Source: DASUPK01 sp035265665 (GTDB taxonomy: Bacteria > Actinomycetota > Thermoleophilia > Solirubrobacterales > 70-9). From it: a stretch of 27,920 bases of DNA. The notes under the pieces were generated by a model. The model made no database searches and was not told the DNA's origin. It worked only from the letters and a program-made list of their open reading frames with translations. Position 1 is the stretch's first letter, and every line of letters begins with the position of its first letter. A program made the translations under genes and the position numbers. Location: assembly GCA_035265665.1 (NCBI GenBank), contig DATFOK010000052.1, positions 1 through 27,920 of the forward strand, in the 5' to 3' direction. Shown here one piece after another: positions 15,341 through 22,627 of the stretch.

Positions 15341-16180
15341 ATGGCGCTCGGCGCCCTGGCCTGGCTGGTCGGCCTGCGCGTCCCGGGGATCGTCCTCGCC
15401 CATGAGCTCGGCGAACGGCTGATCTGCGCGGTCAGGCTCACCGAGGACTGCGCGGATGAGCGGGCACTGCGCGCCGCCAACGGCGCCGAGGTCGCCGCCC
15501 TCCTGCGGGACCACGCCCCGGCATTGCTCTACGAGGACGGGATGCGCACCCTGCCGGTCGACTTCCGCGCCTGCCGCTCCGACGGGTGCGCCGAGGGGCC
15601 CGGAAGTGGCGCGGTCAGCCGGACGGCCGACGGACTGCCGGTAGTCGCCTTCACCCACGTCATCGACTGCCGGCCGGGCCATGTCGCCCGCACTGAGGCG
15701 TGGGGCGCTGACTGCTCGGACACGCGCGAGGGCAACCTGTACCTGCAGTACTGGCTCTACTACCCGGGGAGCGCGACGGCCGAGGGCAGCACTCCGCTGA
15801 AGGGACCGATCCGCCGGGTGAGCAGGGCGCTCGGCCGTTCGAGCTATCACCCGGACGACTGGGAGGGCTACCAGGTACGGATCGGGCCTGATGAGACCTT
15901 CGCGCGTGCCACGTCTCATCATGGGTACAACGGCTGGCAGCCCGACGGCGACCGCTACTACATCTCGGGTGGCAGCCACGCGGGGCGGCCGCTGCGCCCT
16001 CCCGCGAGGTCCTGGATCCGTCTGCGCTTCCCTCGGACGTTCGCCAGGAGCACGAAGGACCAGGGAGTCGCGCTGATCCCGCTCGAGACCCTGACCGATC
16101 GCGACCGCTACGCCTTCGCGGTCAGCCCGCCCTGGCGGAAGCGGGTCTGGTTCGACCCCGAATACGGCGGAACCGACTGA
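15341..16180 (+). CDS. exported Vps62-like protein with pilin-like N-terminus (start unresolved)
   Basis: From the first standard start (ATG 15341) the protein is 279 aa. The open frame continues upstream to 15218 and encodes RSGQGTVEWVALIALV just before that ATG. This is a class III (type IV pilin/TadE-like) signal: Gly at -1, Glu at +5, then a hydrophobic helix. The real start must lie near 15278, but no ATG, GTG or TTG is in frame there. The mature part has TLPVDFRACRS, FTHVIDC, YLQYWLYYPGS, a YHPDDWEGYQVRI block and SHHGYNGW/SGGSHAGR. These resemble Vps62-like DWE proteins and a Solirubrobacterales group of secreted hypotheticals. Six or more Cys suggest disulfides outside the cell. The function is unknown. 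Confidence 0.75.
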   Translation: MALGALAWLVGLRVPGIVLAHELGERLICAVRLTEDCADERALRAANGAEVAALLRDHAPALLYEDGMRTLPVDFRACRSDGCAEGPGSGAVSRTADGLPVVAFTHVIDCRPGHVARTEAWGADCSDTREGNLYLQYWLYYPGSATAEGSTPLKGPIRRVSRALGRSSYHPDDWEGYQVRIGPDETFARATSHHGYNGWQPDGDRYYISGGSHAGRPLRPPARSWIRLRFPRTFARSTKDQGVALIPLETLTDRDRYAFAVSPPWRKRVWFDPEYGGTD

Positions 16181-16184
16181 GCGC

Positions 16185-16952
16185 CTAGCGGGGCGGCATC
16201 CGCAGGGCGCCGTCCAGACGGATCGCCTCGCCGTTCAGCATCGTGTTCTCGACGATGTGGCAGGCGAGCTCGCCGTACTCCTCGGGCCGTCCGAGGCGCT
16301 GCGGGAAGGGGATGCCCGCGCCGAGGGCGTGGCGCTGCTCCTCGGGCAGCGCACCGAGCAGCGGGGTGTCGAACAGGCCCGGGGCGATGGTCATGACCCG
16401 GACGCCGCGGCCGGCCATGTCGCGTGCGGCCGGCAGGGTCAGCCCGACCACTCCGCCCTTCGAGGCCGAGTAGGCGACCTGCCCGATCTGCCCGTCCCAG
16501 GCCGCGATCGAGGCCGTATTGATGCAGACCCCGCGCTCGCCCTCGTCGTCGGGCTCGTTGTCGGACATCGCCGCGCAGGCCAGCCGCAAGACGTTGAAGG
16601 TCCCGACCAGGTTCACCTTGATCACGTTGTGAAAGATCTCCAGGTCGTGGGGGCCCTGCTTGGAGGCCGTGCGCTGAGCCCAGCCGATCCCGGCGCAGCA
16701 GACCGAGATGCGCAGCCCGCCGGTCGCGTCCGCGGCGGCCTCGACCGCCGCCTGCACCGGCTCCGGCTCCATCACGTTCGCCTCCAGGAAGGCGGCGTTC
16801 TCACCCAGCTCGGAGGCGAGCGCCTCACCCTTCTCGGCGTTCATGTCCGCGATCACGACGGAGGCGCCCCGTGAGTGCAGCGCGCGAACGGTGGCGGCCC
16901 CGAGCCCCGAGGCGCCCCCTGCGACCAGCGCGCTTGCCCCCTCGATCTTCAT
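16185..16952 (-). CDS. short-chain dehydrogenase, 3-hydroxyacyl-CoA dehydrogenase (HSD10)-like
   Basis: A 255-aa classical SDR. The nucleotide-binding GGASGLG is at 12-18, Asp36 after strand 2 suggests preference for NAD(H), and NCAG is replaced by CCAG (85-88). Asn114, Ser148, Tyr161 and Lys165 (YSASK) complete the catalytic tetrad. The segments NTASIAAWDGQIGQVAYSAS and TIAPGLFDTPLL closely resemble type II 3-hydroxyacyl-CoA dehydrogenases (HSD17B10-like) of bacterial fatty-acid or branched-chain degradation. The exact substrate is inferred. A TAGGGT element ends 9 nt before the ATG, so the mRNA is probably leaderless. It ends 5 bp from the stop of the convergent Vps62-like gene. Confidence 0.88.
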   Translation of the reverse strand: MKIEGASALVAGGASGLGAATVRALHSRGASVVIADMNAEKGEALASELGENAAFLEANVMEPEPVQAAVEAAADATGGLRISVCCAGIGWAQRTASKQGPHDLEIFHNVIKVNLVGTFNVLRLACAAMSDNEPDDEGERGVCINTASIAAWDGQIGQVAYSASKGGVVGLTLPAARDMAGRGVRVMTIAPGLFDTPLLGALPEEQRHALGAGIPFPQRLGRPEEYGELACHIVENTMLNGEAIRLDGALRMPPR

Positions 16953-16961
16953 CGGCGCGGG

Positions 16962-16979
16962 ACCCTAACGAACCGGTTC
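16962..16979 (-). promoter_or_regulatory. SDR promoter with GAACCGGTTC palindrome
   Basis: Minus-strand TAGGGT (16967-16962) lies 9 nt from the ATG. Two bases upstream is a perfect 10-bp palindrome, GAACCGGTTC (16970-16979), inside the -35/-10 spacer. That is where a repressor such as a TetR-type regulator of acyl-CoA genes could act. No such regulator gene is adjacent. Confidence 0.5.
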
Positions 16980-17012
16980 ACAAAAACGTCCCAGACGGCG
17001 ATCCGGCCTCGG

Positions 17013-17018
17013 TAGGCT
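17013..17018 (+). promoter_or_regulatory. possible -10 element upstream of egtB
   Basis: TAGGCT fits the -10 pattern of this window, but the first standard egtB start codon (TTG 17091) is 73 nt downstream. The segment between holds a hairpin, CCCACC-N6-GGTGGG (17043-17060), and an open frame that begins after a TGA at 17019-17021. Confidence 0.35.
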
Positions 17019-17090
17019 TGACCAATCGCGGAGGTCGCAGCCCCCACCACAGAGGGTGGGAGTCGTCCCGCTTCCAACCGCAAGGCCGAG

Positions 17091-18284
17091 TTGGCCGGGC
17101 GCCTGGAGGAGGCACGTCGTCACACCCTGAGGCTGATCGAGCCGCTCACCGAGGAGCAGCTCAACCGGGTCTACGACCCGATTCTCAGCCCCCTGATCTG
17201 GGACCTCGGACACATCGCGAACTTCGAGGAGCTCTGGCTCGTCCAGCGCATCGGCGGGCGGGAGCCGCTGCGGGGCGACCTGGGCGAGCTCTACGACGCG
17301 ATCGAGCAGCCGCGCAAGATCCGCGGCGAGCTCCCCATTCTCAAGGCCGACGAGGTCTGTCCCTACATGGAGCAGGTCCGCGAGCGGACCCTGGAGGTCC
17401 TCGGGGGCATCGAGCTCGACCCGGAGAACCCGCTGCTCGCGGACGGCTTCGTCTACGAGATGCTCCTCGCCCACGAGCACCAGCACAACGAAACCATGCT
17501 GCAGCTCCTGCAGATGGTCGAGTCCTATGAGCCGGTCGAGGTTGATCGGGGGCCGGCGTCTGAGCCCGCCTCCGAAGGCGACGAGATGGTCCTGGTCGAG
17601 GGTGGACCTCACGAGATTGGCGCGACGGTCGTTGGGTTCGCGTATGACAACGAGCGCCCGCGCCATCGGGTCGAGCTCGAGCCCTTCTGGATCGACCGGA
17701 CGCCCGTGACCAACGCCGACTACATGGCGTATCTGGAGGAGGCAGGCGCCGAGCCGCCGATGTACTGGGAGCGCGACGGCGAGGGCGGCTGGGTCCGAAC
17801 GGCGATGGGACGCAAGGAGGAGGTCGATCCGCGCCTCCCGGTGATCCACATCTCCTGGCACGAGGCCGACGCCTTCGCGCGATGGGCGGGCAAGCGCCTG
17901 CCGACCGAGGCGGAATGGGAGGCCGCCGCGCAGGGCGCCGACCGCAAGCGCGCCAACCTCGACGAGATGTCCTTCGGCCCCGCGGCCGCTGGGGCCTACG
18001 CGGACGCAGCCTCTGAGTGCGGCGCCGTCCAGATGCTCGGGGATGTCTGGGAATGGACGAGCTCGGACTTCACCGCCTACCCGGGCTTCGAGGCCTTCCC
18101 CTATCCGGAGTACTCCGAGGTCTTCTTCGGCGACGAGCACAAGGTGCTCCGCGGCGGCGCCTGGGCAACGCGCCGCGACGTGATCCGGACCAGCTTCCGC
18201 AACTGGGACCTGCCGATCCGCCGGCAGATCTTCGCGGGAATCCGCTGCGCCCGCGATGAATCCGAGGGCGCGCAAGAGTCGTAG
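17091..18284 (+). CDS. egtB: ergothioneine biosynthesis protein EgtB (hercynine sulfoxide synthase)
   Basis: A non-haem iron enzyme that joins hercynine to gamma-glutamylcysteine or cysteine using O2. The protein is 397 aa from a TTG start. The N-terminal DinB-like domain supplies the iron ligands: His41 (in DLGHIANFEELW) and His128/His132 within H-x3-H-x-E (128-134). The C-terminal formylglycine-enzyme-like domain shows PRHRVELEPFWIDRTPVTNADY, RLPTEAEWEAAAQG, DVWEWTSSDF, KVLRGGAWAT and SFRNWD. The frame stays open from 17022, and the residues before the TTG (NRKAELAGRL) look like family N-terminus, so the true start may be upstream. egtD follows 99 bp later. The two form a minimal ergothioneine cluster. 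Confidence 0.9.
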   Translation: MAGRLEEARRHTLRLIEPLTEEQLNRVYDPILSPLIWDLGHIANFEELWLVQRIGGREPLRGDLGELYDAIEQPRKIRGELPILKADEVCPYMEQVRERTLEVLGGIELDPENPLLADGFVYEMLLAHEHQHNETMLQLLQMVESYEPVEVDRGPASEPASEGDEMVLVEGGPHEIGATVVGFAYDNERPRHRVELEPFWIDRTPVTNADYMAYLEEAGAEPPMYWERDGEGGWVRTAMGRKEEVDPRLPVIHISWHEADAFARWAGKRLPTEAEWEAAAQGADRKRANLDEMSFGPAAAGAYADAASECGAVQMLGDVWEWTSSDFTAYPGFEAFPYPEYSEVFFGDEHKVLRGGAWATRRDVIRTSFRNWDLPIRRQIFAGIRCARDESEGAQES

Positions 18285-18383
18285 TAACGACTGATCCGAA
18301 GCCGAGACGAACGCACAGAGGCCCAGACACCCCCCGTCGCCATCAATCCCGCCGAGACAAGTACGGACCGGATCACCGTCGAG

Positions 18384-19349
18384 GTGAACCTGCCTCCGGG
18401 CGGGCCGCTGTCGGGCATGGCCGCGGACGTCCGGGCCGGGCTCACCAGGCCGTTCAAGGAGCTCTCACCGCGCTACTTCTACGACGAGCGCGGCTCGGAG
18501 CTCTTCGAGCAGATCACCGAGCTCGAGGAGTACTACCCGACCCGCTGTGAGCGCGAGATCCTGGAGGAGCGCTCGGAGGAGATCTGCGAGGCGGCGAACA
18601 GGCCCGCCAGCCTGATCGAGTTGGGCTCAGGCTCTGCACGCAAGACCCGTGCCCTGCTGAACGCCATGCGTTGCGCGGGCTGCCTGGAGACCTACTGCCC
18701 GGTGGATATCTCGGAGGAGATCACCCGCGAGACGGCCGAGGCGATCGCGGACGAGTACGACGGCATCAACGTCCGCGGCCTGGTCTGCGACTTCGAGTTC
18801 GACCTCGAGCGAGTGCCCGTCGAGGGCCCGCGCGTGATCGCGTTGCTCGGCGGGACCATCGGCAACTTCGCCCCGCACCAGCGAGCGGGGTTCCTGCGCA
18901 GGATCTCGAACCTGCTCGGCCCCGAGGACCGCTTCCTGCTCGGCACCGACCTGGTCAAGGACCCGGCGATCCTCGAGGCGGCCTACAACGACTCGCGGGG
19001 CGTCACGGCCGAGTTCAACAAGAACGTCCTCGCCGTCCTCAACCACGAGCTCGGCGCGGACTTCGACCTCGGCTGCTTCGAGCACGTCGCCCGCTGGGAT
19101 GCGGAGAACCTCTGGGTCGACATCCGGCTTCGCTCTCTCCAAAACCAGGTCGTGAACTTCTCGGCGCTCGCGATGCTGGTTCCCTTCGGTGCGGGGGAGG
19201 AGATGCGGACAGAGATCTCCACGAAGTTCCTCCGCCCTGGGCTCGAGGGCATCTACGCCGAGGCCGGCCTCGAGCTCACTGACTGGTGGACTGACCGCAA
19301 GGGGCTCTACGCGCTCAGCCTGGCGCGCTCTTCCAGCTCGAGCTCGTAG
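18384..19349 (+). CDS. egtD: L-histidine N-alpha-methyltransferase EgtD
   Basis: Adds three methyl groups from S-adenosylmethionine to histidine to give hercynine, the first step of ergothioneine synthesis. The protein is 321 aa from a GTG start, the same length as I recall for mycobacterial EgtD. The fold markers are FKELSPRYFYDERGSELF, EEYYPTR (48-54), the SAM motif ELGSGSARKT (79-88), LLGGTIGNF (154-162), GTDLVKD (187-193) and TEIS (276-279), which contacts the substrate amine. The frame is open upstream and reads DRITVEV just before the GTG, so the N-terminus may be longer. The C-terminus is a six-Ser tail encoded where the gene overlaps the convergent acetyltransferase by 43 bp. Confidence 0.93.
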   Translation: MNLPPGGPLSGMAADVRAGLTRPFKELSPRYFYDERGSELFEQITELEEYYPTRCEREILEERSEEICEAANRPASLIELGSGSARKTRALLNAMRCAGCLETYCPVDISEEITRETAEAIADEYDGINVRGLVCDFEFDLERVPVEGPRVIALLGGTIGNFAPHQRAGFLRRISNLLGPEDRFLLGTDLVKDPAILEAAYNDSRGVTAEFNKNVLAVLNHELGADFDLGCFEHVARWDAENLWVDIRLRSLQNQVVNFSALAMLVPFGAGEEMRTEISTKFLRPGLEGIYAEAGLELTDWWTDRKGLYALSLARSSSSSS

Positions 19350-19822
19350 CGCTGCATCGTGATCGACTCCCGCCCCCAGCGCGGGGCGGTGTCCGCCGAG
19401 GTCACGGCGAAGCCGTGTTGCAGATAGAGGTGGGCGGCGGCCTCCAGCTCGCTGAAGGTCTCGAGCCAGACCCGCCGGTAGCCCTGGTCCTCGGCGAAGG
19501 CGAGCATCTCACCGAGGAGCCGCCGCCCGAGCCCATTGCCCCGAACTTCGGGGCTGAGCACTACCCAGCGGATCGCCGCCTCGCCGCCGCCCTCGTCGGT
19601 GAGAGCGATGGAGCCGACGTGCTCGCCGTCGAGCTCGACGATCCGAATCGTCTCGCGCTCACCAGGGAAGCCCCGCTCCGCAGCACGAGCCACGGCGGCG
19701 GCTACGAAGTCCCCGAACCTGGAGTCGACCCCGTACTCCTCGCCGTAGATGCGTCGGTGGTGGGCGACGATCGCCTCCAGGTCGCCAGGGCGGATGTCGT
19801 CGCGGATTACGGGCTGCGCCAT
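19307..19822 (-). CDS. GNAT-family N-acetyltransferase
   Basis: A 171-aa acetyltransferase from the ATG at 19822, which overlaps the stop of the upstream gene (TGATG). The acetyl-CoA site VRGNGLGRRLL (about 95-105) follows strand IRWVVLSPE. The later VWLETFSELEAAAHLYLQHGF is the usual GNAT motif B region. An upstream in-frame ATG at 19858 would lie inside the preceding gene and is less likely. The substrate is unknown. The last 43 bp overlap egtD on the opposite strand. Confidence 0.85.
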   Translation of the reverse strand: MAQPVIRDDIRPGDLEAIVAHHRRIYGEEYGVDSRFGDFVAAAVARAAERGFPGERETIRIVELDGEHVGSIALTDEGGGEAAIRWVVLSPEVRGNGLGRRLLGEMLAFAEDQGYRRVWLETFSELEAAAHLYLQHGFAVTSADTAPRWGRESITMQRYELELEERARLSA

Positions 19823-20202
19823 CAAACGGGTTGCCCCTCGGCTAGCGCCTCGGACCACCCTCGCATCGACAGCCTCGGGCGCCGGGCGAGGGTGCCGGTC
19901 GAGCGCCCGGGACGCAGGCGGACGTCACCCGCGTGGCACCGAAGGAGCTCGCAGAGCTCCGCAGTCCGGCGGAATGGGTCCGCCACCACCTCGCCGGTCG
20001 CCAGCGAGATCGCCGCGTCGGTGCGGCGATCTCGCTCGGCCACCAGATAGGGACCGGGAGGGAGGGAACAGGAGTCGAGTTCCGCGAGCCGCTCGAGCGC
20101 GGCGATGTCATGCTCGTCCGCGAGGCGCAAGGTGACGGGCCGCTCCCAGGTCGCGGAACGGTGCTGATCCTGATTCCAGCCGGATCGACTCCGCGTCGCC
20201 AT
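19822..20202 (-). CDS. hypothetical protein with GNAT-like N-terminal half
   Basis: A 126-aa protein. Residues about 22-80 (VTLRLADEHDIAALERLAELDS, then LVAERD and AAISLATGEVVADPFRRTAEL) resemble the first strands and helices of a GNAT domain. The acetyl-CoA loop is absent, as in a common actinobacterial hypothetical group. The tail is Arg/Gly-rich. It is the first gene of a two-gene operon with the full GNAT protein, sharing TGATG. CATACT, 7 nt before the ATG, is a possible -10 element. The LysR gene diverges 81 bp away. Confidence 0.6.
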   Translation of the reverse strand: MATRSRSGWNQDQHRSATWERPVTLRLADEHDIAALERLAELDSCSLPPGPYLVAERDRRTDAAISLATGEVVADPFRRTAELCELLRCHAGDVRLRPGRSTGTLARRPRLSMRGWSEALAEGQPV

Positions 20203-20244
20203 GGGATGGAGTATGCCGAGGCCCGCGATCTGCGCAAGATGTTG

Positions 20245-20275
20245 TTGTCACTGGATCGATCGTGATTTACGATCG
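20245..20275 (+). promoter_or_regulatory. lysR-type gene promoter with overlapping LTTR box
   Basis: TTGTCA (20245-20250) and TACGAT (20268-20273), 17 nt apart, form a good promoter ending 10 nt before the ATG. A perfect inverted repeat CGATCGT-N5-ACGATCG (20257-20263 and 20269-20275) overlaps the -10 and contains the LysR-type T-N11-A core (T20260, A20272). Binding there would repress the regulator's own gene. Confidence 0.68.
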
Positions 20276-20283
20276 GTGGGGCG

Positions 20284-21162
20284 ATGGAACTCCGCCAGCT
20301 CCGATACGCCGAGGCGGTCGCCCGCCACCAGCACTTCACCCGAGCGGCCGAAGAGCTCCACATCGCGCAATCGGCGCTCTCCCATCAGATCAAGCGGCTC
20401 GAGGCCGAGCTCGGCACCGAGCTCTTCAGCCGCAACAGCCGCTCTGTCACGGTCACCCAGGCGGGAGAGGCGGTTGCGGCACGCGCGCGGGGTGTCCTGG
20501 ATCAGGTCGACGGCCTTCGACACGAGGTGGACGAGCTCCGGGGCCTGGTTCGGGGCGAGATCAGGATCGGCGCGACGCTTCCCGCGGGCGAGATCGATGT
20601 CCCCACCGTGCTGGTTCGCTTCAGCGAGGCCTACCCCGGAATCGAGGTCGAGCTGCACGAGGGCACCGCCGGCGACATGCTGGGCCATCTCGCAGAGAAC
20701 AGGATCGACGCCAGCTTCTGCCTGCTCGCCGAGGACCCACCCCCGGAGATCGCGGTCGAACCGCTCAGCGAGGAGGAGATCGTCGCCGCCTTCCCGGCGG
20801 GAAAGGGACCTGACCGCGACCGAGTCACCGCGGCCGAGCTGACTCGCCACTCGCTGATCATCCCGCGCGTCGGCTCGGCGACCCAGCAGGCCGCCGATGA
20901 GTTCTTCGCCCGCGCCGGCAAGACTCTGGACGCTTCCTTGGAGAGCGGCGATCCGTTCTTCCTCCGCTGCCTCGTGTCCGCTGGCTTCGGTGCGGCGCTG
21001 CTGCCCCGCACGCTGACCCGCCGCGAGGGGCCCCCGATCGACGTCCGCGGCCTGCGCCCGGCCATTCGCCTGCCGGCGACCCTGATCTGGCACGCCCGCC
21101 GCCACCAGACGCCCGCCGCCCGCGCCTTCATCGACTTCATCCGGGTCGAGGCGCGGGCCTAG
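20284..21162 (+). CDS. LysR-family transcriptional regulator
   Basis: A 292-aa regulator. The N-terminal winged helix-turn-helix reads MELRQLRYAEAVARHQHF, then AAEELHIAQSALSHQIKRLEAELG and LFSRNSRSVTVTQAGE (residues 1-60). A linker helix (about 62-88) and a type 2 periplasmic-binding-like effector domain (about 90-290) with GEIRIGATLPAG and GFGAALLP follow. The family usually senses a small metabolite and controls a divergent gene, here the GNAT-type operon from 20202. The promoter carries a T-N11-A palindrome over its own -10. Its stop overlaps that of the convergent carotenoid oxygenase within CTAG. Confidence 0.93.
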   Translation: MELRQLRYAEAVARHQHFTRAAEELHIAQSALSHQIKRLEAELGTELFSRNSRSVTVTQAGEAVAARARGVLDQVDGLRHEVDELRGLVRGEIRIGATLPAGEIDVPTVLVRFSEAYPGIEVELHEGTAGDMLGHLAENRIDASFCLLAEDPPPEIAVEPLSEEEIVAAFPAGKGPDRDRVTAAELTRHSLIIPRVGSATQQAADEFFARAGKTLDASLESGDPFFLRCLVSAGFGAALLPRTLTRREGPPIDVRGLRPAIRLPATLIWHARRHQTPAARAFIDFIRVEARA

Positions 21163-22577
21163 TTCCCCACGAACTGTCCATGGAAGCCGTACGGGATGCC
21201 GTGCGGCGCCTCGGCGCGCGCGAGTTCGCTCAGGTCGGCTGCGTCCAGCACCAGCAGGAACGAGCGTCCGGAGCTCGAGTCGAAGACGACCGAGAGGAGC
21301 ACGCCGCCGTCCTCGGACTGCTCCTCGGGCGCCGCGACGAACACCGGCTCCCCCGGGCTGCAGCCGTCCTCGGCCCACTCGATCGTCGAGCCGCTCTCGA
21401 CGTCGGCCTTGACGATCCGGTCGAGCCAGCCCGACTTCGCGTCGACGCCCCAGACGTAGCGGTAGGGGAGCTCGTTGTTGCGGCTGTAGTTGATGCGGGG
21501 CAGCTCGAGTCCCTCGGCGAGCTGCTCGTGGGCAACGTCGCCGGAGCCGACCTCGATCCGGAAGCGGCGCAGCTCGGCCCGGGCCGCGGGCTTGCCCCCA
21601 CGCAGGCGGTCGAGGTAGAGGTCCTCGACGATCTGCGCGTCGCCATAGGTGCAGGCGTCGACAACCACCGAGCCGTTCTCCTCGTAGGCGTTCGCGTGGT
21701 GGAAGCAGAAATACGGGTCGGTCTCGAAGGGACCGGTGGCTTCGCAGGTTCGCCGGTCGACCAGCGTGATCCTGGTGCCGAGCTCGGGCTTCCAGCGGTA
21801 GTTCTCGATGTAGGGACGGCCCGAGAGCGGGATGCTGATCGGGTTGACGACGAACGGGAACTCGGCGAAGACGATCCAGCGCTCGGTGAGACCGAAGGAG
21901 TGCATGTAGGCGGGTTCGGAGACCGGGAGCTGGGCGATCACCCGCGGCTTGGACTCGCCCGGCGGCACGACATAGAAGCGGTAGCGATTCCGCGGCCCGA
22001 GCTTGGCCGCGTAGTTGAGCATCCCGCCACTCGCGCGGTCCAGGTGCGGATGTGCGGTGGTCAGCATCCCGGGCGCCTCGTAGGCGACCCCGGCAGTCTC
22101 CAGCGTGTCGCCGTCGAACTCAACAGCGATCGGCGTCTCGGTCATCGAGATGTACCGCTCGCCGAGCTTGACCAGGTTGACGTTGGCGTTGTCGGTGAGC
22201 TTCGGCGAGAAGATCGACATCGCGCGCCCGAAGAGCGAACGGCACGGATCGGTAGCGAACTCCGAGTAGACGATCTCGCCCTTCTCCTCCGCGGCGCGGT
22301 ACGCCCTGGTCTGCAGGAAGCGGTTCGCGTAAGAGACCTCGCCATCAGCGATGCCGAAGCGGTGCAACATCGCGAAGCCGTCGAACCAGTGGTTCATGGT
22401 CTGGCTGCCGACCTCCCATTTCGCCGGCGCGGTGCGGACCAGTGCGCCGTGCAGCCAGTCGGGGAGCCTGCCCTCCACCGGCAGACGGTCGACATGCGTC
22501 TCCCGGTCGAGCGAGTCGAACCCACCGGTCAGGTCCTGGTCGGTGGCGGGCTGGACGGTGTCGGCAACCTGGCTCAT
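21159..22577 (-). CDS. carotenoid cleavage oxygenase family protein
   Basis: A 472-aa seven-bladed beta-propeller Fe(II) dioxygenase that would cleave a carotenoid, apocarotenoid or stilbene-like double bond. The four iron-binding His sites are recognisable: TAHPH (176), YMHSFGLT (226), FHHANAYE (293/294) and the C-terminal YGFHGQF (466). Other family blocks are HGALVRTAPAKWE, HWFDGFAMLHRF and NNELPYRYVWG. The ATG at 22577 is preceded by AGGAG (22583-22587 complement) at 5-nt spacing; earlier in-frame codons run into the PadR gene. It is divergent from a PadR regulator with 57 bp between starts, so PadR control is likely. The actual substrate is unknown. Confidence 0.92.
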   Translation of the reverse strand: MSQVADTVQPATDQDLTGGFDSLDRETHVDRLPVEGRLPDWLHGALVRTAPAKWEVGSQTMNHWFDGFAMLHRFGIADGEVSYANRFLQTRAYRAAEEKGEIVYSEFATDPCRSLFGRAMSIFSPKLTDNANVNLVKLGERYISMTETPIAVEFDGDTLETAGVAYEAPGMLTTAHPHLDRASGGMLNYAAKLGPRNRYRFYVVPPGESKPRVIAQLPVSEPAYMHSFGLTERWIVFAEFPFVVNPISIPLSGRPYIENYRWKPELGTRITLVDRRTCEATGPFETDPYFCFHHANAYEENGSVVVDACTYGDAQIVEDLYLDRLRGGKPAARAELRRFRIEVGSGDVAHEQLAEGLELPRINYSRNNELPYRYVWGVDAKSGWLDRIVKADVESGSTIEWAEDGCSPGEPVFVAAPEEQSEDGGVLLSVVFDSSSGRSFLLVLDAADLSELARAEAPHGIPYGFHGQFVGN

Positions 22578-22593
22578 AGCGTCTCCTGAATAG

Positions 22594-22627
22594 TTCAATC
22601 CGTACGATTCACACCGTATCGTATTCT
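22594..22627. promoter_or_regulatory. shared padR/carotenoid oxygenase control region with inverted repeat
   Basis: An exact inverted repeat TACGAT-N9-ATCGTA spans 22603-22623 and runs into TATTCT (22622-22627), which ends 7 nt before the PadR ATG and would be its leaderless -10. CCGTA also recurs directly at 22600 and 22614. With only 57 bp between divergent starts, one regulator site can control both genes. Confidence 0.6.

Noticed and set aside
17013..17090. SAM- or other riboswitch ahead of egtB
   Set aside because: A CCCACC/GGTGGG hairpin is present, but I could not match the conserved core of any SAM or other riboswitch class, and the stretch may be coding.
21180..22589. Plus-strand frame (469 codons) opposite the carotenoid oxygenase
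   Set aside because: The minus strand has all four iron-ligand His motifs. The plus frame shows no domain and would have to overlap the padR control region.
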